From: Pseudomonas serbica
Lineage (GTDB): Bacteria; Pseudomonadota; Gammaproteobacteria; Pseudomonadales; Pseudomonadaceae
NCBI RefSeq assembly: GCF_028823535.1
Contig: NZ_JAQIYM010000001.1
Coordinates: 124,001 to 188,000, forward strand
DNA: 64,000 nt
Direction of reading: 5' to 3'
Positions 7,462-16,637 of this stretch are shown here, in pieces. Positions within the stretch are counted from its first letter, which is position 1; each line of letters opens with the position of its first letter. The translations under genes were made by a program, and so were the position numbers. The notes under the pieces were generated by a model. It was not told the DNA's origin, did not search any database, and saw only the letters and a program-made list of their open reading frames with translations.

Positions 7462-9410
7462 CAATGCACCTCCGCAGGTTCACGTTGGGCTGGTGTGGCC
7501 GGCTTGCTCGGTGCCTGGTCTTCAAGCAACGCGTCGGCCACCAGTTCGGCAATGTCCTTGATCAAGGGGCGCGGCTCTACCACGCCTTCCAGCATCGCGG
7601 TGCACTGCGGGCAGCCCACGGCCACCAGTTCGGCGCCCGTCTCGCGGATGTCTTCCATGCGCATGTCGGGGATACGCTGCTTGCCTGGAATGTCAGTGAT
7701 CGGCGCGCCGCCGCCACCGCCGCAGCAGCGCGAACGGAAACCGGAGCGTTGCATCTCTTTCACTTCGATGCCGAGCGCGCGCAGGACCTGGCGCGGTGCC
7801 TCGTATTCGCCGTTGTAACGGCCGAGGTAGCATGGGTCGTGATAAGTCACGCTGTCGCCCTTGTGTTGACCGAGGCTCAGCGCGCCGGCGCCGATGATTT
7901 CTGCCATGTAGGTGCTGTGGTGCTGCACCAGGTAGTTGCCATCGAACGCGCCGTATTCGTTTTTCAGCACGTGGAAGCTGTGCGGATCGCAGGTGACGAT
8001 ACGGTTGAAGCTGTACTTGGCCAGGGTCTGGATGTTGCGTTTGGCCAGCAACTGGAAGGTTGCCTCGTCGCCCAGGCGCCGGGCCACGTCGCCGCTGTCG
8101 CGCTCTTCGAGGCCGAGCACGGCGAAGTCGATTTTCGCCGCTTTCAGCACTTTGACGAAGGCGCGCAGAGTGCGCTGGTTGCGCATGTCGAAGGCGCCGT
8201 CGCCAACCCAGAACAGCACGTCGGTGGATTTCTTTTCGCTGAGCAGATTGAGGTTCAGGTCTGCCGCCCAGTTCATCCGTCCGCCGGGGGCGAAACCGCC
8301 CGGGTTGTCGGTGGCGATCAGGTTTTCCAGGACTTCGGCGCCCTTGTTTGGCGTGGCGCCTTTTTCCAGGGTCAGATGCCGACGCATGTCGACGATGGCA
8401 TCGACGTGCTCGATCATCATCGGGCACTCTTCGACGCAGGCGCGGCAGGTGGTGCACGACCACAGGGTTTCGGCATCCACCAGACCGTTGACGATCGGTT
8501 GATGCGGATTGCCAGCGTGCTCGCCAATCGGTTTGCCCGGATACGGGCTGCCGGCGAACTTGGCATCAGTGCCACCAGCCAGGCCGACAACCATGTCCTG
8601 GATCAGTTTTTTCGGGTTCAGCGGCTGGCCGGCGGCGAACGCCGGGCACGCGGCCTCGCATTTACCGCACTGCACGCAGGCGTCGAAGCCGAGTAGCTGG
8701 TTCCAGGTGAAATCCTTGGGTTTTTCCACGCCCAGCGGTGCGCTCGGGTCGTTCAGGTCCAGCGGTTTCAAGCCGGTGGAACGACCGCCGCCAAAGCGCT
8801 CGGCGCGACGGTGCCAGGCCAGGTGCAGGGCACCGGCGAAGGCGTGCTTCATCGGCCCACCCCAGGTCATGCCGAGGAACAACTCGGACACGCCCCACAA
8901 CACACCGATACCGAGGATCACCGCTAGCAGCCAACCGCCGAAATTTTCCGGGAGGATCCCGGCCACCGGCAGGGTCACCAGGAAGAACGACACCGAGAAT
9001 GCCAGCAGGCTTTTCGGCAGGCGCATCCAGGGGCCTTTCGACAGGCGCGCAGGCGGGTTGCGCCGACGCAGGTAAACGAAGATCGCGCCGACGAACATCA
9101 CTGCCGACATTAGCAGCAGCGCATAGCCGAGGAAGCGGTTATGCAGGCCGAAACCGTGCACCAGTATCGCCAGCACGACAGACGCCACCGCACCGCCGGC
9201 CGTGGCGACGTGGGTGTTGGCGATGTATTTGTCCCGCGCCACCACGTGGTGCAGGTCGACCATGTAGCGCTTGGGCATGGCGAACAGGCCGCCGATCAGG
9301 TCGACCTTCGAGGCCCGGCCCCGGCGCCACATGGCTACCCGCCGCAACGCGCCCAGGACCGCGAGGCCCAGGGCGGCGAACAACAGGATTGGAAGAAGGG
9401 TGTTCAACAT
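7461..9410 (-). CDS. dgcB: Dimethylglycine demethylation protein DgcB, membrane iron-sulfur oxidoreductase
   Basis: A 649-residue protein with a DUF3483-type membrane part: hydrophobic segments at about 1-22, 70-88, 93-114, 134-152 and 158-180. Two 4Fe-4S motifs follow, CVQCGKCEAACP (245-256) and CTTCRACVEECP (319-330). The last third has heterodisulfide-reductase-like Cys-rich domains with DPCYLGRY, SRCCGGGGG and CPQC. It probably links dimethylglycine oxidation to the Etf pair and the membrane quinone pool; the exact electron route is not settled. A GGGAG precedes the start. A REP pair separates it from dgcA. Confidence 0.93.
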   Translation of the reverse strand: MLNTLLPILLFAALGLAVLGALRRVAMWRRGRASKVDLIGGLFAMPKRYMVDLHHVVARDKYIANTHVATAGGAVASVVLAILVHGFGLHNRFLGYALLLMSAVMFVGAIFVYLRRRNPPARLSKGPWMRLPKSLLAFSVSFFLVTLPVAGILPENFGGWLLAVILGIGVLWGVSELFLGMTWGGPMKHAFAGALHLAWHRRAERFGGGRSTGLKPLDLNDPSAPLGVEKPKDFTWNQLLGFDACVQCGKCEAACPAFAAGQPLNPKKLIQDMVVGLAGGTDAKFAGSPYPGKPIGEHAGNPHQPIVNGLVDAETLWSCTTCRACVEECPMMIEHVDAIVDMRRHLTLEKGATPNKGAEVLENLIATDNPGGFAPGGRMNWAADLNLNLLSEKKSTDVLFWVGDGAFDMRNQRTLRAFVKVLKAAKIDFAVLGLEERDSGDVARRLGDEATFQLLAKRNIQTLAKYSFNRIVTCDPHSFHVLKNEYGAFDGNYLVQHHSTYMAEIIGAGALSLGQHKGDSVTYHDPCYLGRYNGEYEAPRQVLRALGIEVKEMQRSGFRSRCCGGGGGAPITDIPGKQRIPDMRMEDIRETGAELVAVGCPQCTAMLEGVVEPRPLIKDIAELVADALLEDQAPSKPATPAQREPAEVH

Positions 9411-9471
9411 GGTGGAGCTCCCAAAGACCGCAGGGTCTTGCAGGCCAAACTACCTGGATGCCTTGCCCGAT

Positions 9472-9566
9472 TCCTGTGGGAGCGAGCCTGCTCGCGAAAG
9501 CGGTGGGTCAGTCGACATCAATGGCGGCTGACAGATTGCATTCGCGAGCAGGTTCGCTCCCACAGG
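9472..9566. repeat. REP inverted pair inside the dgcA-dgcB gap
   Basis: Opposed REP copies about 50 bases apart, lying within the leftward dgc operon between dgcA and dgcB. A hairpin here could stabilise the upstream dgcA message and lower the level of the dgcB-etf part. Confidence 0.9.
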
Positions 9567-9581
9567 GTTATCAACAAGCTC

Positions 9582-11642
9582 TTAGAAATCCTTGCACAAC
9601 CGCAGTGCGTCATAGATCGCGGCATGCACGTTGCGTTGGGCCACGCAGTCGCCGATGCGGAACAGCAGGTAACCGTCGCCGCTCTGTGCAAGGCAAGGTT
9701 GCGGCTTGATCGCGAACAAGGCTTCGACGTCGATCTGGCCCTTGTTGCGCGAGCCTTCCTTCATCGCGTAGTAGATTTCCTCGTCCGGACGCACGCCGTT
9801 CTCGATCACCACCTGATCCACCACCCGCTCCTCTTTGGCGCCGGTGTATTCGTTTTCCAGCACCGCCACCAGCTTGTCGCCTTCGCGGTAGACCTTCTCC
9901 AGCATCATGTCGCCGGTCATGATCACTTCTTTGGGGTACATGCTGCGGTAGTAGGTCGGGAACGACGTACCGCCGATGGCCACGCCCGGCTTGATGTCGT
10001 CGGTGACGATCTCGACCTGGCTGCCCTTGTCGGCGAGGAAGTCGGCGGTGGACATGCCGGTGAACTCGCAGATGGTGTCGTAGACCAGCACGTTCTTGGC
10101 AGGCGCAACCTTGCCGTCGAGGATGTCCCAGCTGCTGACCACCAGGCCTTCAGCCGCGCCCCAGTGTTCGTTCTGCTCGATGAACGGGTGACCGCCGACA
10201 GCTAGCACCACCACGTCCGGACGCAGGTCCATGATGGTCGGCGCATCTGCCGCGGTGCCCAGGCGCAGGTCGACTTTCAACCGTGCCAGCTCCAGCTGGT
10301 ACCAGCGGGTGATACCGGCGATCTGGTCCCGTTGCGGTGCTTTCGAAGCAGTCGTGATCTGCCCGCCAATGAACTCTTTCTTCTCGAACAGCGTGACGTC
10401 GTGGCCACGCTCGGCGGCCACACGGGCGGCTTCCATCCCGGCAGGACCGGCGCCGACCACCACCACCTTGCGTTTAACGCCGGTGGTTTTCTCGATGATG
10501 TGCGGCAGGCCCATGTATTCACGGGAGGTCGCCGCGTTCTGGATGCACAGCACATCCAGTCCCTGGTACTGACGGTCGATGCAGTAGTTGGCGCCGACGC
10601 ACTGCTTGATCTGGTCGATCTGGCCCATCTTGATCTTGGCGATCAGGTGCGGGTCGGCAATGTGCGCGCGGGTCATGCCGACCATGTCGACGTAACCGCC
10701 CTCCAGAATCCGCGTGGCCTGGTTCGGGTCCTTGATGTTCTGCGCGTGCAGCACCGGAACCTTGACCACTTCCTTGATGCCGGCAGCCAGGTGCAGGAAC
10801 GGCTCCGGCGGATAACTCATGTTGGGGATAACGTTGGCCAGGGTGTTGTGGGTGTCGCAACCCGAGCCCACGACGCCGAGGAAATCGAGCATGCCAGTGT
10901 CGTCGTAATACTTGGCGATCTGTTTCATGTCCTCATGGGACAGGCCATCCGGGTGGAACTCGTCACCGCAGATGCGCATGCCCACACAGAAATCGTCACC
11001 GACCTCGGCGCGCACGGCTTTCAACACTTCCAGGCCGAATTTCATGCGGCCTTCAAAGGTGCCGCCCCATTCGTCGGTACGCTTGTTGACCCGCGGGCTC
11101 CAGAACTGGTCGATCATGTGCTGGTGCACGGCCGACAGCTCGACACCGTCCAGGCCCCCGGCCTTGGCGCGGCGCGCGGCCTGCGCGTAGTTGCCGATCA
11201 CCCGCCAGATTTCTTCCGGCTCGATGGTCTTGCAAGTAGCACGGTGCACCGGCTCGCGCACGCCCGATGGCGACATCAGGGTCGGCCAGTTGAAGCCGTC
11301 CCAGCGCGAACGCCGGCCCATGTGGGTAATCTGGATCATGATCTTGGCGCCGTGCTTGTGCATGGCGTCGGCCAGATTCTGGAAGTGCGGAATGATGCGG
11401 TCGGTGGACAGGTTCACCGAACTCCACCATTCCTGCGGGCTGTCGATGGCCACGACGGACGAACCGCCGCAGATCGCCAGGCCGATCCCGCCCTTGGCCT
11501 TCTCTTCGTAATACTTGACGTACCGGTCGGTGGTCATGCCGCCGTCGGTGGCATAGACCTCGGCGTGCGCGGTGCTGAGCACGCGGTTGCGGATGGTCAG
11601 TTTGCCGATCTGGATCGGCTGGAACATTGCTTCGAAAGCCAT
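9582..11642 (-). CDS. dgcA: Dimethylglycine demethylase subunit DgcA
   Basis: The 686-residue enzyme belongs to the old-yellow-enzyme / trimethylamine-dehydrogenase-like group. An N-terminal FMN TIM barrel (about 1-345) has THMGRRSRWDG and HQHMIDQFWSPRVNKRTDEWGG. A 4Fe-4S site follows with Cys348, Cys354 and Cys366, then a dinucleotide-binding fold starting at GAGPAGMEAA (397-406). It removes a methyl group from dimethylglycine to give sarcosine. It is third in the leftward operon, 15 bp after the DUF5943 gene. Confidence 0.95.
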   Translation of the reverse strand: MAFEAMFQPIQIGKLTIRNRVLSTAHAEVYATDGGMTTDRYVKYYEEKAKGGIGLAICGGSSVVAIDSPQEWWSSVNLSTDRIIPHFQNLADAMHKHGAKIMIQITHMGRRSRWDGFNWPTLMSPSGVREPVHRATCKTIEPEEIWRVIGNYAQAARRAKAGGLDGVELSAVHQHMIDQFWSPRVNKRTDEWGGTFEGRMKFGLEVLKAVRAEVGDDFCVGMRICGDEFHPDGLSHEDMKQIAKYYDDTGMLDFLGVVGSGCDTHNTLANVIPNMSYPPEPFLHLAAGIKEVVKVPVLHAQNIKDPNQATRILEGGYVDMVGMTRAHIADPHLIAKIKMGQIDQIKQCVGANYCIDRQYQGLDVLCIQNAATSREYMGLPHIIEKTTGVKRKVVVVGAGPAGMEAARVAAERGHDVTLFEKKEFIGGQITTASKAPQRDQIAGITRWYQLELARLKVDLRLGTAADAPTIMDLRPDVVVLAVGGHPFIEQNEHWGAAEGLVVSSWDILDGKVAPAKNVLVYDTICEFTGMSTADFLADKGSQVEIVTDDIKPGVAIGGTSFPTYYRSMYPKEVIMTGDMMLEKVYREGDKLVAVLENEYTGAKEERVVDQVVIENGVRPDEEIYYAMKEGSRNKGQIDVEALFAIKPQPCLAQSGDGYLLFRIGDCVAQRNVHAAIYDALRLCKDF

Positions 11643-11657
11643 GGCGGGATCCTCGAC

Positions 11658-12188
11658 TTACAACGGCTTGACGATGAACAAGCCGTCTTCGTGGCCCTCT
11701 TCGGAGCCACCGTAGACTTGCTCGGCCACGGTGCGGATCTTGCTGCCGCGAGCGGCCAGGATCTGATCCATGGCCCCGGCGAACCAGCCGGTGAACATGT
11801 AGTCGACCTTGCGCCCAACCTTGCCGTACACGTAGACAAAAGCGGAGTGCTCGAGCTTGACGCTGGCGGTGCCTTTGTCGAGGTCGATGTCCTGGATCTT
11901 GAACAGGCCCCAACCACGCTGCGACAGGCGCTTCATGTAGTGCTCGAACACCGCGACGCCTTCCAGGCCGTGGCATTCGGCTTCTTTTTCACACCAGTGC
12001 CAGGCGGACTTGTAGCCGGCCTTGTAGAGGATCTCGGCATAGGCGTCGGCGCCCAGCACTTCCTCGATGCCCATGTGGTTGTTGACGAAGAAATGACGCG
12101 GCACGTACAGCATCGGCAGGGCGTCGGACGTCCAGACACCGGTTTCGCTGTCGACTTCGATAGGCAATTGCGGGGCGATCTTGGCCAT
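11658..12188 (-). CDS. DUF5943 domain protein of the dgc operon
   Basis: The 176-residue soluble protein is the conserved partner found between the dipeptidase-like gene and dgcA (PA5397 type in P. aeruginosa). The middle resembles V4R/heme-NO-binding-like folds in outline (EEVLGADAYAEILYKAGYKSAWHWCEKEA), but no catalytic motif is evident. GGAG precedes its start. Its place inside the operon, 15 bp before dgcA, argues for a role in dimethylglycine oxidation, perhaps assembly or sensing; that role is not established. Confidence 0.85.
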   Translation of the reverse strand: MAKIAPQLPIEVDSETGVWTSDALPMLYVPRHFFVNNHMGIEEVLGADAYAEILYKAGYKSAWHWCEKEAECHGLEGVAVFEHYMKRLSQRGWGLFKIQDIDLDKGTASVKLEHSAFVYVYGKVGRKVDYMFTGWFAGAMDQILAARGSKIRTVAEQVYGGSEEGHEDGLFIVKPL

Positions 12189-12266
12189 GGAAACTTAACT
12201 CCAGAAAAATTTTGGTGTTGCCTGCGGCGCGAATGGCCGCAGGTAAGGATTCAGAAGTGCGGCGGC

Positions 12267-13244
12267 TTATTCGCCCCAGACGTCTTTCAAAACGTTGACC
12301 CAGTTCTCGCCCATGATCTTGCGCACCACGCGCTCGGAATGGCCGCGCTTGAGCAGGGTTTCGGTGAGGTTCGGGAACTCGCCGACGGTGCGGATGCCCA
12401 GCGGGTTGATGATCTTGCCGAAGCTGGTCAGGCGGCGGGCGTAGCCCTTGTCGTGGGTCAGGTATTCGAAGAAGTCCTGGCCATGACCCTGGGTGAAGTC
12501 GGTGCCGATGCCGATGGCGTCTTCGCCGACGATGTTCATGGTGTATTCGATGGCTTCGGCGTAGTCGTCGATGGTCGAATCGATGCCCTTGGCCAGGAAC
12601 GGCGCGAACATGGTCACGCCGACGAAACCGCCGTGGTCGGCGATGAACTTGAGCTCTTCATCGGACTTGTTGCGCGGGTGGATCTTCAGGCCCGACGGCA
12701 GGCAGTGGGAGTAGCAGACCGGCTTCTTCGACTCGAGGATGACTTCTTCAGAAGTCTTGGAGCCGACGTGGGACAGGTCGCACATCACGCCAACGCGATT
12801 CATCTCGGCGACGATTTCGCGACCGAAACCCGAGAGACCGCCATCACGCTCGTAGCAACCGGTGCCCACCAGGTTCTGGGTGTTGTAGCACATCTGCACG
12901 ATACCGACGCCGAGCTGCTTGAACACCTCGACGTAGCCAATCTGGTCTTCAAAGGCGTGGGCGTTCTGGAAGCCGAAGAGAATCCCGGTCTTGCCCTGCT
13001 CCTTGGCCTTGCGGATGTCGGCGGTGGTGCGCACCGGAATCACCAGGTCGCTGTTTTCGCGGATCAGTTTCTGGCTGGCGGCGATGTTGTTGACAGTGGC
13101 CTGGAAGCCTTCCCACACCGACACGGTGCAGTTGGCGGCGGTCAGACCGCCCTTGCGCATGTCTTCGAACAGCTCACGGTTCCACTTGGCAATGATCAGC
13201 CCGTCGATAACGATGCTGTCGGCGTGCAATTCGGCTGGGCTCAT
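12267..13244 (-). CDS. Membrane-dipeptidase-like (M19 family) protein lacking the HxD motif
   Basis: The 325-residue protein is clearly M19-like: MCDLSHVGSKTSEEVI, KKPVCYSHCLPSG, HPRNKSDEELKFIADHGGFVGV and GIGTDFTQGHG align with renal dipeptidase. The N-terminal metal motif (usually DGHND) is replaced by IDGLIIAKW, so two of the usual zinc ligands are missing. It begins the leftward dgc operon, and the P. aeruginosa counterpart (PA5396) sits in the same place. The start at 13244 has AGGGGA upstream; a 51-codon extension is rejected. It may act on a small amide or with altered metal content rather than as a dipeptidase. Confidence 0.85.
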   Translation of the reverse strand: MSPAELHADSIVIDGLIIAKWNRELFEDMRKGGLTAANCTVSVWEGFQATVNNIAASQKLIRENSDLVIPVRTTADIRKAKEQGKTGILFGFQNAHAFEDQIGYVEVFKQLGVGIVQMCYNTQNLVGTGCYERDGGLSGFGREIVAEMNRVGVMCDLSHVGSKTSEEVILESKKPVCYSHCLPSGLKIHPRNKSDEELKFIADHGGFVGVTMFAPFLAKGIDSTIDDYAEAIEYTMNIVGEDAIGIGTDFTQGHGQDFFEYLTHDKGYARRLTSFGKIINPLGIRTVGEFPNLTETLLKRGHSERVVRKIMGENWVNVLKDVWGE

Positions 13245-13480
13245 CAGGCTGTCCCCTTGTTGGCGATTCATGCGCCGAATCGTCTGCCGGCGCTTTGGGG
13301 CCAGCATATGCCTGAGGGACGGGACAGCCGGGTGCAAAAACGACAGGGGAATTGCCGAAAGCGTCAATCCGCGACAAAGGGTCGTCGCAAGGCACAATTG
13401 CCGACCTGTTCAAGGCCTTCCGCTTGGGCCAGAATTCGCCGCATCACTTGATGCTTCACTGGATGGGAGCGGCAACGCAC
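13245..13480. promoter_or_regulatory. Probable dgc operon promoter region
   Basis: This divergent spacer precedes the leftward dgc operon and the rightward lprI-like gene. It contains GCGACA (13371-13376) followed after four bases by GTCGTCGC (13381-13388), an inverted arrangement related to the hexamers in the gbcA and betT-betI promoters. GbdR control of the dgc operon is known in P. aeruginosa; the site assignment here is inference. Confidence 0.45.
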
Positions 13481-13882
13481 ATGAAATTCATCTTCCTGGC
13501 ATTGGCACTGATGGCGACCGGCGTACACGCCGCCGAAGAGTCCGAAGACACCCCCTGCGACAAGGTCGAAAACGACATCCAGACCCTGGAGTGCTCGGCC
13601 TTCAACAAAACCACTGCCGAAGACTTGCTGGGCGAGAACTACAAGAGCCTGGCCGAGCGCATGCAGTCGCTCTACGGCAAGAACCCGTCGCAACTGGCCG
13701 ACATCACCGCCCGAATCAAGGCCGCGCAACAACAATGGCTGAAAACCCGCGACGCCGACTGCGCCATCGAAGCCTTCCCGGCCGCCGCCGGCAGCAAGGC
13801 GTTCACTATTGCGCAGAACGATTGCGTGGCGCGGATGAGCGATGAGCGGTCGGAGTTTTTGGAGTCGATCGGGCAGGAGTGA
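13481..13882 (+). CDS. Small secreted LprI/DUF1311-family protein
   Basis: The 133-residue product starts with a signal peptide (KFIFLALALMATGVHAAEE). The mature part has the family pattern: paired Cys at DTPCDKVENDIQTLECSAF, then IKAAQQQWLKTRDADC and FTIAQNDCVARMSDERSEFL near the end. LprI-type proteins inhibit lysozyme in mycobacteria, but most proteobacterial members are uncharacterised. The start at 13481 is chosen for the signal peptide. It stands alone between divergent and codirectional neighbours. Confidence 0.85.
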   Translation: MKFIFLALALMATGVHAAEESEDTPCDKVENDIQTLECSAFNKTTAEDLLGENYKSLAERMQSLYGKNPSQLADITARIKAAQQQWLKTRDADCAIEAFPAAAGSKAFTIAQNDCVARMSDERSEFLESIGQE

Positions 13883-13941
13883 CGACTGCTATTGAACTTG
13901 AGCTGTAAGCTTCACGCCTTCAGCCAGAAAAGGGATTCAAC

Positions 13942-14358
13942 ATGAAAGTCTGCGGCATCGAAATCAAAGGCAGCGAAGCGATCATTGCCGTGGCAACCCT
14001 CGAAGGCTCGGCACCGGGCCATTTGTCGCTCGCAACCAAGAAAATCGCCCTCGACGATGACGACGAAGCCGCCAACGTCAAAGTGTTCGCCGCTCAGGTT
14101 GCGTCTTTTGTGCGGGAGAATTCGATTGATCGCATTGCGATCAAGAAGCGCAGCAAGAAAGGTGAGTTTGCGGGTGGGCCGACGACGTTCAAGATCGAAG
14201 GGGTTTTCCAGTTGCTGGAGAATTGTGAGGTGACGCTGTTGTCGCCGCAGACGATCAATGCTCAGGCCAAGAAGCACGGTTTTGAGCCACCGGCGACGCT
14301 GAACAAGTATCAGCATGAGGCTTACAAAGCGGCGTGTACGGCGTTGGTGAAGAAGTAA
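13942..14358 (+). CDS. DUF3010 family protein
   Basis: This is a 138-residue cytoplasmic protein with the opening MKVCGIEIKGSEAIIAV, which resembles an RNase H-like first strand, and the later RIAIKKRSKKGEFAGG and LLSPQTINAQAKK. The fold recalls RuvC-like nucleases without a visible acidic triad. It is conserved in gammaproteobacteria, and the function is unknown. A GGATTC-rich stretch before the start gives only a modest ribosome-binding site. It converges on cdhR across a REP pair. Confidence 0.85.
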   Translation: MKVCGIEIKGSEAIIAVATLEGSAPGHLSLATKKIALDDDDEAANVKVFAAQVASFVRENSIDRIAIKKRSKKGEFAGGPTTFKIEGVFQLLENCEVTLLSPQTINAQAKKHGFEPPATLNKYQHEAYKAACTALVKK

Positions 14359-14377
14359 AGGCGAAAACAGATAAAAA

Positions 14378-14467
14378 TGTGGGAGCGGGCTTGCTCGCGA
14401 AGGCGCAGTGTCAGTCGCCATCATTGTTGATGACACACCGCTTTCGCGAGCAAGCCCGCTCCCACAG
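14378..14467. repeat. REP inverted pair between convergent genes
   Basis: Opposed GTGGGAGCGGGCTTGCTCGC copies about 45 bases apart, between the DUF3010 gene and the cdhR stop; a likely shared transcript end. Confidence 0.9.
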
Positions 14468-14480
14468 GGTTCCAAGGTGT

Positions 14481-15425
14481 CTAGGCTTTTGCGGTACGCC
14501 GATCTTCCCGCGGGCAGCGCTCAAACTTCGCCCGATAACTGCGGGTGAAATACGACGGCGATTCAAACCCGCAGGCGATACTCACTTCCAGCACACTCAT
14601 GTCCGTTTGCCGCAGCAACTGCCGGGCCTTTTCCAGCCTTAATCGCAGATAGAAATTGCTCGGTGTGTCATTCAAATGCAGGCGGAACAATCGTTCGAGT
14701 TGCCTGCGCGTCACCTTGATCGATTCCGCCAATTCCAGCGTACTCAGCGGCGGTTCGCTGTGCTGCTCCATCTCACCGATCACATGAACGAGCTTCTTGT
14801 TACTGATGCCATAACGCGTAGCGACTTCCATGCGCTGGTGGTCCTTGCGCGGGCGGATGCGGCCGAGCACGAATTGTTCGCTGACCTGGATCGCCAGTTC
14901 GGGACCGTGGGCCTGGGCGATCAGATCCAGCATTAAATCGATGGAGGCGGTGCCGCCAGCAGAAGTGATGCGCCGACGGTCGATCTCGAACAACTCCTGG
15001 GTGACGCTGAGCTGCGGATAAGACTCCTTGAAGGCGTCAATGGCTTCCCAGTGCAGGGTCAGGCGATGGCCGTCGAGCAGGCCGGCTTCGGCGAGGATAA
15101 AACTGCCGGTGTCGATGGCGCCGAGGGTCACGCCTTCAATGTCCAGCCGACGCAGCCAGTGCTCCAGCACCGGGGTGGCAAATTTCAGCGGTTCGAAGCC
15201 AGCGACTACCAGTAATGTCGCGCCCTTCTTCAGCGGCTCCAGCGCCGCGTCGGCGTTGACCGACATGCCGTTGCTGGCCAGCACCGCCCCGCCATCGGCG
15301 CTCAACACATGCCAACGATACAGCTCGCCACGAAAGCGATTGGCCACCCGCAACGGCTCGATGGCCGAGATAAATCCGATGGCCGAGAAACCCGGCATCA
15401 ACAAGAAGTAGAAATCCTGGGACAT
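14481..15425 (-). CDS. cdhR: Carnitine catabolism transcriptional regulator CdhR
   Basis: The 314-residue protein is a GlxA-type AraC-family activator: an N-terminal DJ-1/PfpI-like domain (FLLMPGFSAIGFISAIEPLRVANR) and a C-terminal AraC DNA-binding domain with two helix-turn-helices (STLELAESIKVTRRQLERLFR; SVLEVSIACGFESPSYFTRSYRAKF). It is divergent from caiX-cdhCAB, the arrangement known for CdhR, which activates that operon in response to carnitine. GAGAG precedes the chosen start at 15425. It differs clearly from GbdR encoded at 21.2-22.3 kb. Confidence 0.93.
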   Translation of the reverse strand: MSQDFYFLLMPGFSAIGFISAIEPLRVANRFRGELYRWHVLSADGGAVLASNGMSVNADAALEPLKKGATLLVVAGFEPLKFATPVLEHWLRRLDIEGVTLGAIDTGSFILAEAGLLDGHRLTLHWEAIDAFKESYPQLSVTQELFEIDRRRITSAGGTASIDLMLDLIAQAHGPELAIQVSEQFVLGRIRPRKDHQRMEVATRYGISNKKLVHVIGEMEQHSEPPLSTLELAESIKVTRRQLERLFRLHLNDTPSNFYLRLRLEKARQLLRQTDMSVLEVSIACGFESPSYFTRSYRAKFERCPREDRRTAKA

Positions 15426-15493
15426 GGCGCTCTCGATGGACGGGTAGCGTGAGGACGTTGATACGCCACTTGCAACAGCCATTCAAGAGCACA

Positions 15494-15528
15494 GGTCGCC
15501 GCAGTGCAAGTGCTGGTCGCCGCAGTGC
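15494..15528. promoter_or_regulatory. Perfect direct repeat, probable CdhR operator
   Basis: GGTCGCCGCAGTGC occurs twice (15494-15507 and 15515-15528), offset by exactly 21 bp, two helical turns. Same-side tandem half-sites are typical for AraC-family activators, and the site lies in the cdhR-caiX divergent spacer. Assignment to CdhR is inference from position. Confidence 0.7.
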
Positions 15529-15619
15529 GCTTTCATGGCTGATTTGCTGCGTAACGTGTCATCACCGGCGCACAAAGACGACCGGACCCACAATAATGAA
15601 ACTGCCGAGGAACCTGAGA

Positions 15620-16564
15620 ATGAAACGACTGATCAGCAGCTGTGTTCTTGCACTCAGTGGTACCGCTTTGCTGAGTGCCAGCGTCATGGCCGCGGAACCC
15701 GCCTCATGCCAGAACGTGCGCATGGGCGTGGTGAACTGGACCGACGTGATCGCCACCAGTGCGATGACCCAGGTATTGCTCGACGGCCTCGGCTACAACA
15801 CCAAACAAACCAGCGCCTCCCAGCAAATCATTTTCGCCGGGATCCGCGATCAGCGCCTGGACCTGTTCCTGGGTTACTGGAACCCGCTGATGACCCAGAC
15901 CATCACCCCATTCGTCGACGCCAATCAGGTCAAGGTGCTTGAAGCGCCAAACCTGCAAGACGCCCGTGCCACCCTCGCCGTTCCGACCTATCTTGCCGAC
16001 AAGGGCCTGAAAACCTTCGCCGACATCGCCAAGTTCGAAAAAGAACTGGGCGGCAAGATCTACGGCATCGAACCAGGTTCAGGCGCCAACACCCAGATCA
16101 AGGCGATGATCGCCAAGAACCAGTTTGGCCTCGGCAAGTTCCAGCTGGTGGAGTCCAGCGAGGCCGGCATGCTCGCCGCCGTGGATCGCGCCGTGCGCCG
16201 CAAGGAAGCCGTGGTGTTCTTCGGCTGGGCGCCGCACCCGATGAACGTCAACGTGCAGATGACGTACCTCACCGGCAGCGACGACGCCCTCGGCCCGAAC
16301 GAAGGCATGGCCACGGTCTGGACCGTCACTGCGCCGAAATACGCCGAACAGTGCCCGAACGTCGGTCGCCTGCTGAGCAACCTGACATTCACCGCCGAAG
16401 ACGAGAGCCGGATGATGCAGCCGCTGCTGGATCACAAGGACGCCTTCGAGTCGGCCAAACAGTGGCTGAAAGATCACCCGCAAGACAAACAGCGCTGGCT
16501 CGAAGGCGTGACCACCTTCGATGGCAAGCCGGCGGCTGAAAACCTCAAGCTGACCAGCAAATAA
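15620..16564 (+). CDS. caiX: Carnitine-binding periplasmic protein CaiX
   Basis: The 314-residue protein is an OpuAC/ProX-like solute-binding protein with a signal peptide ([26 protein letters not shown]). The mature part keeps the aromatic ligand-cage segments [13 protein letters not shown] and [10 protein letters not shown]. It binds carnitine and is thought to deliver it to the CbcWV core transporter encoded downstream. The start at 15620 follows GAGGAAC; the ATG at 15596 has no ribosome-binding site. It is first gene of caiX-cdhC-cdhA-cdhB and closely resembles cbcX of this window. Confidence 0.93.
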   Translation: MKRLISSCVLALSGTALLSASVMAAEPASCQNVRMGVVNWTDVIATSAMTQVLLDGLGYNTKQTSASQQIIFAGIRDQRLDLFLGYWNPLMTQTITPFVDANQVKVLEAPNLQDARATLAVPTYLADKGLKTFADIAKFEKELGGKIYGIEPGSGANTQIKAMIAKNQFGLGKFQLVESSEAGMLAAVDRAVRRKEAVVFFGWAPHPMNVNVQMTYLTGSDDALGPNEGMATVWTVTAPKYAEQCPNVGRLLSNLTFTAEDESRMMQPLLDHKDAFESAKQWLKDHPQDKQRWLEGVTTFDGKPAAENLKLTSK

Positions 16565-16637
16565 ACCTGACCTGAACACCGCTTCGCAGCCCGACAGGGC
16601 TGCGAACCGACTCATCACGCCTGTAAGGAACCGCCTC

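Noticed and set aside
10332..13451. A 1039-codon open frame on the plus strand, opposite dgcA, DUF5943 and the dipeptidase-like gene
   Set aside because: It lies fully antisense to three well-supported genes, its composition (rich in His, Val, Gly, Arg) is what high third-position GC on the other strand creates, and it has no family residues.
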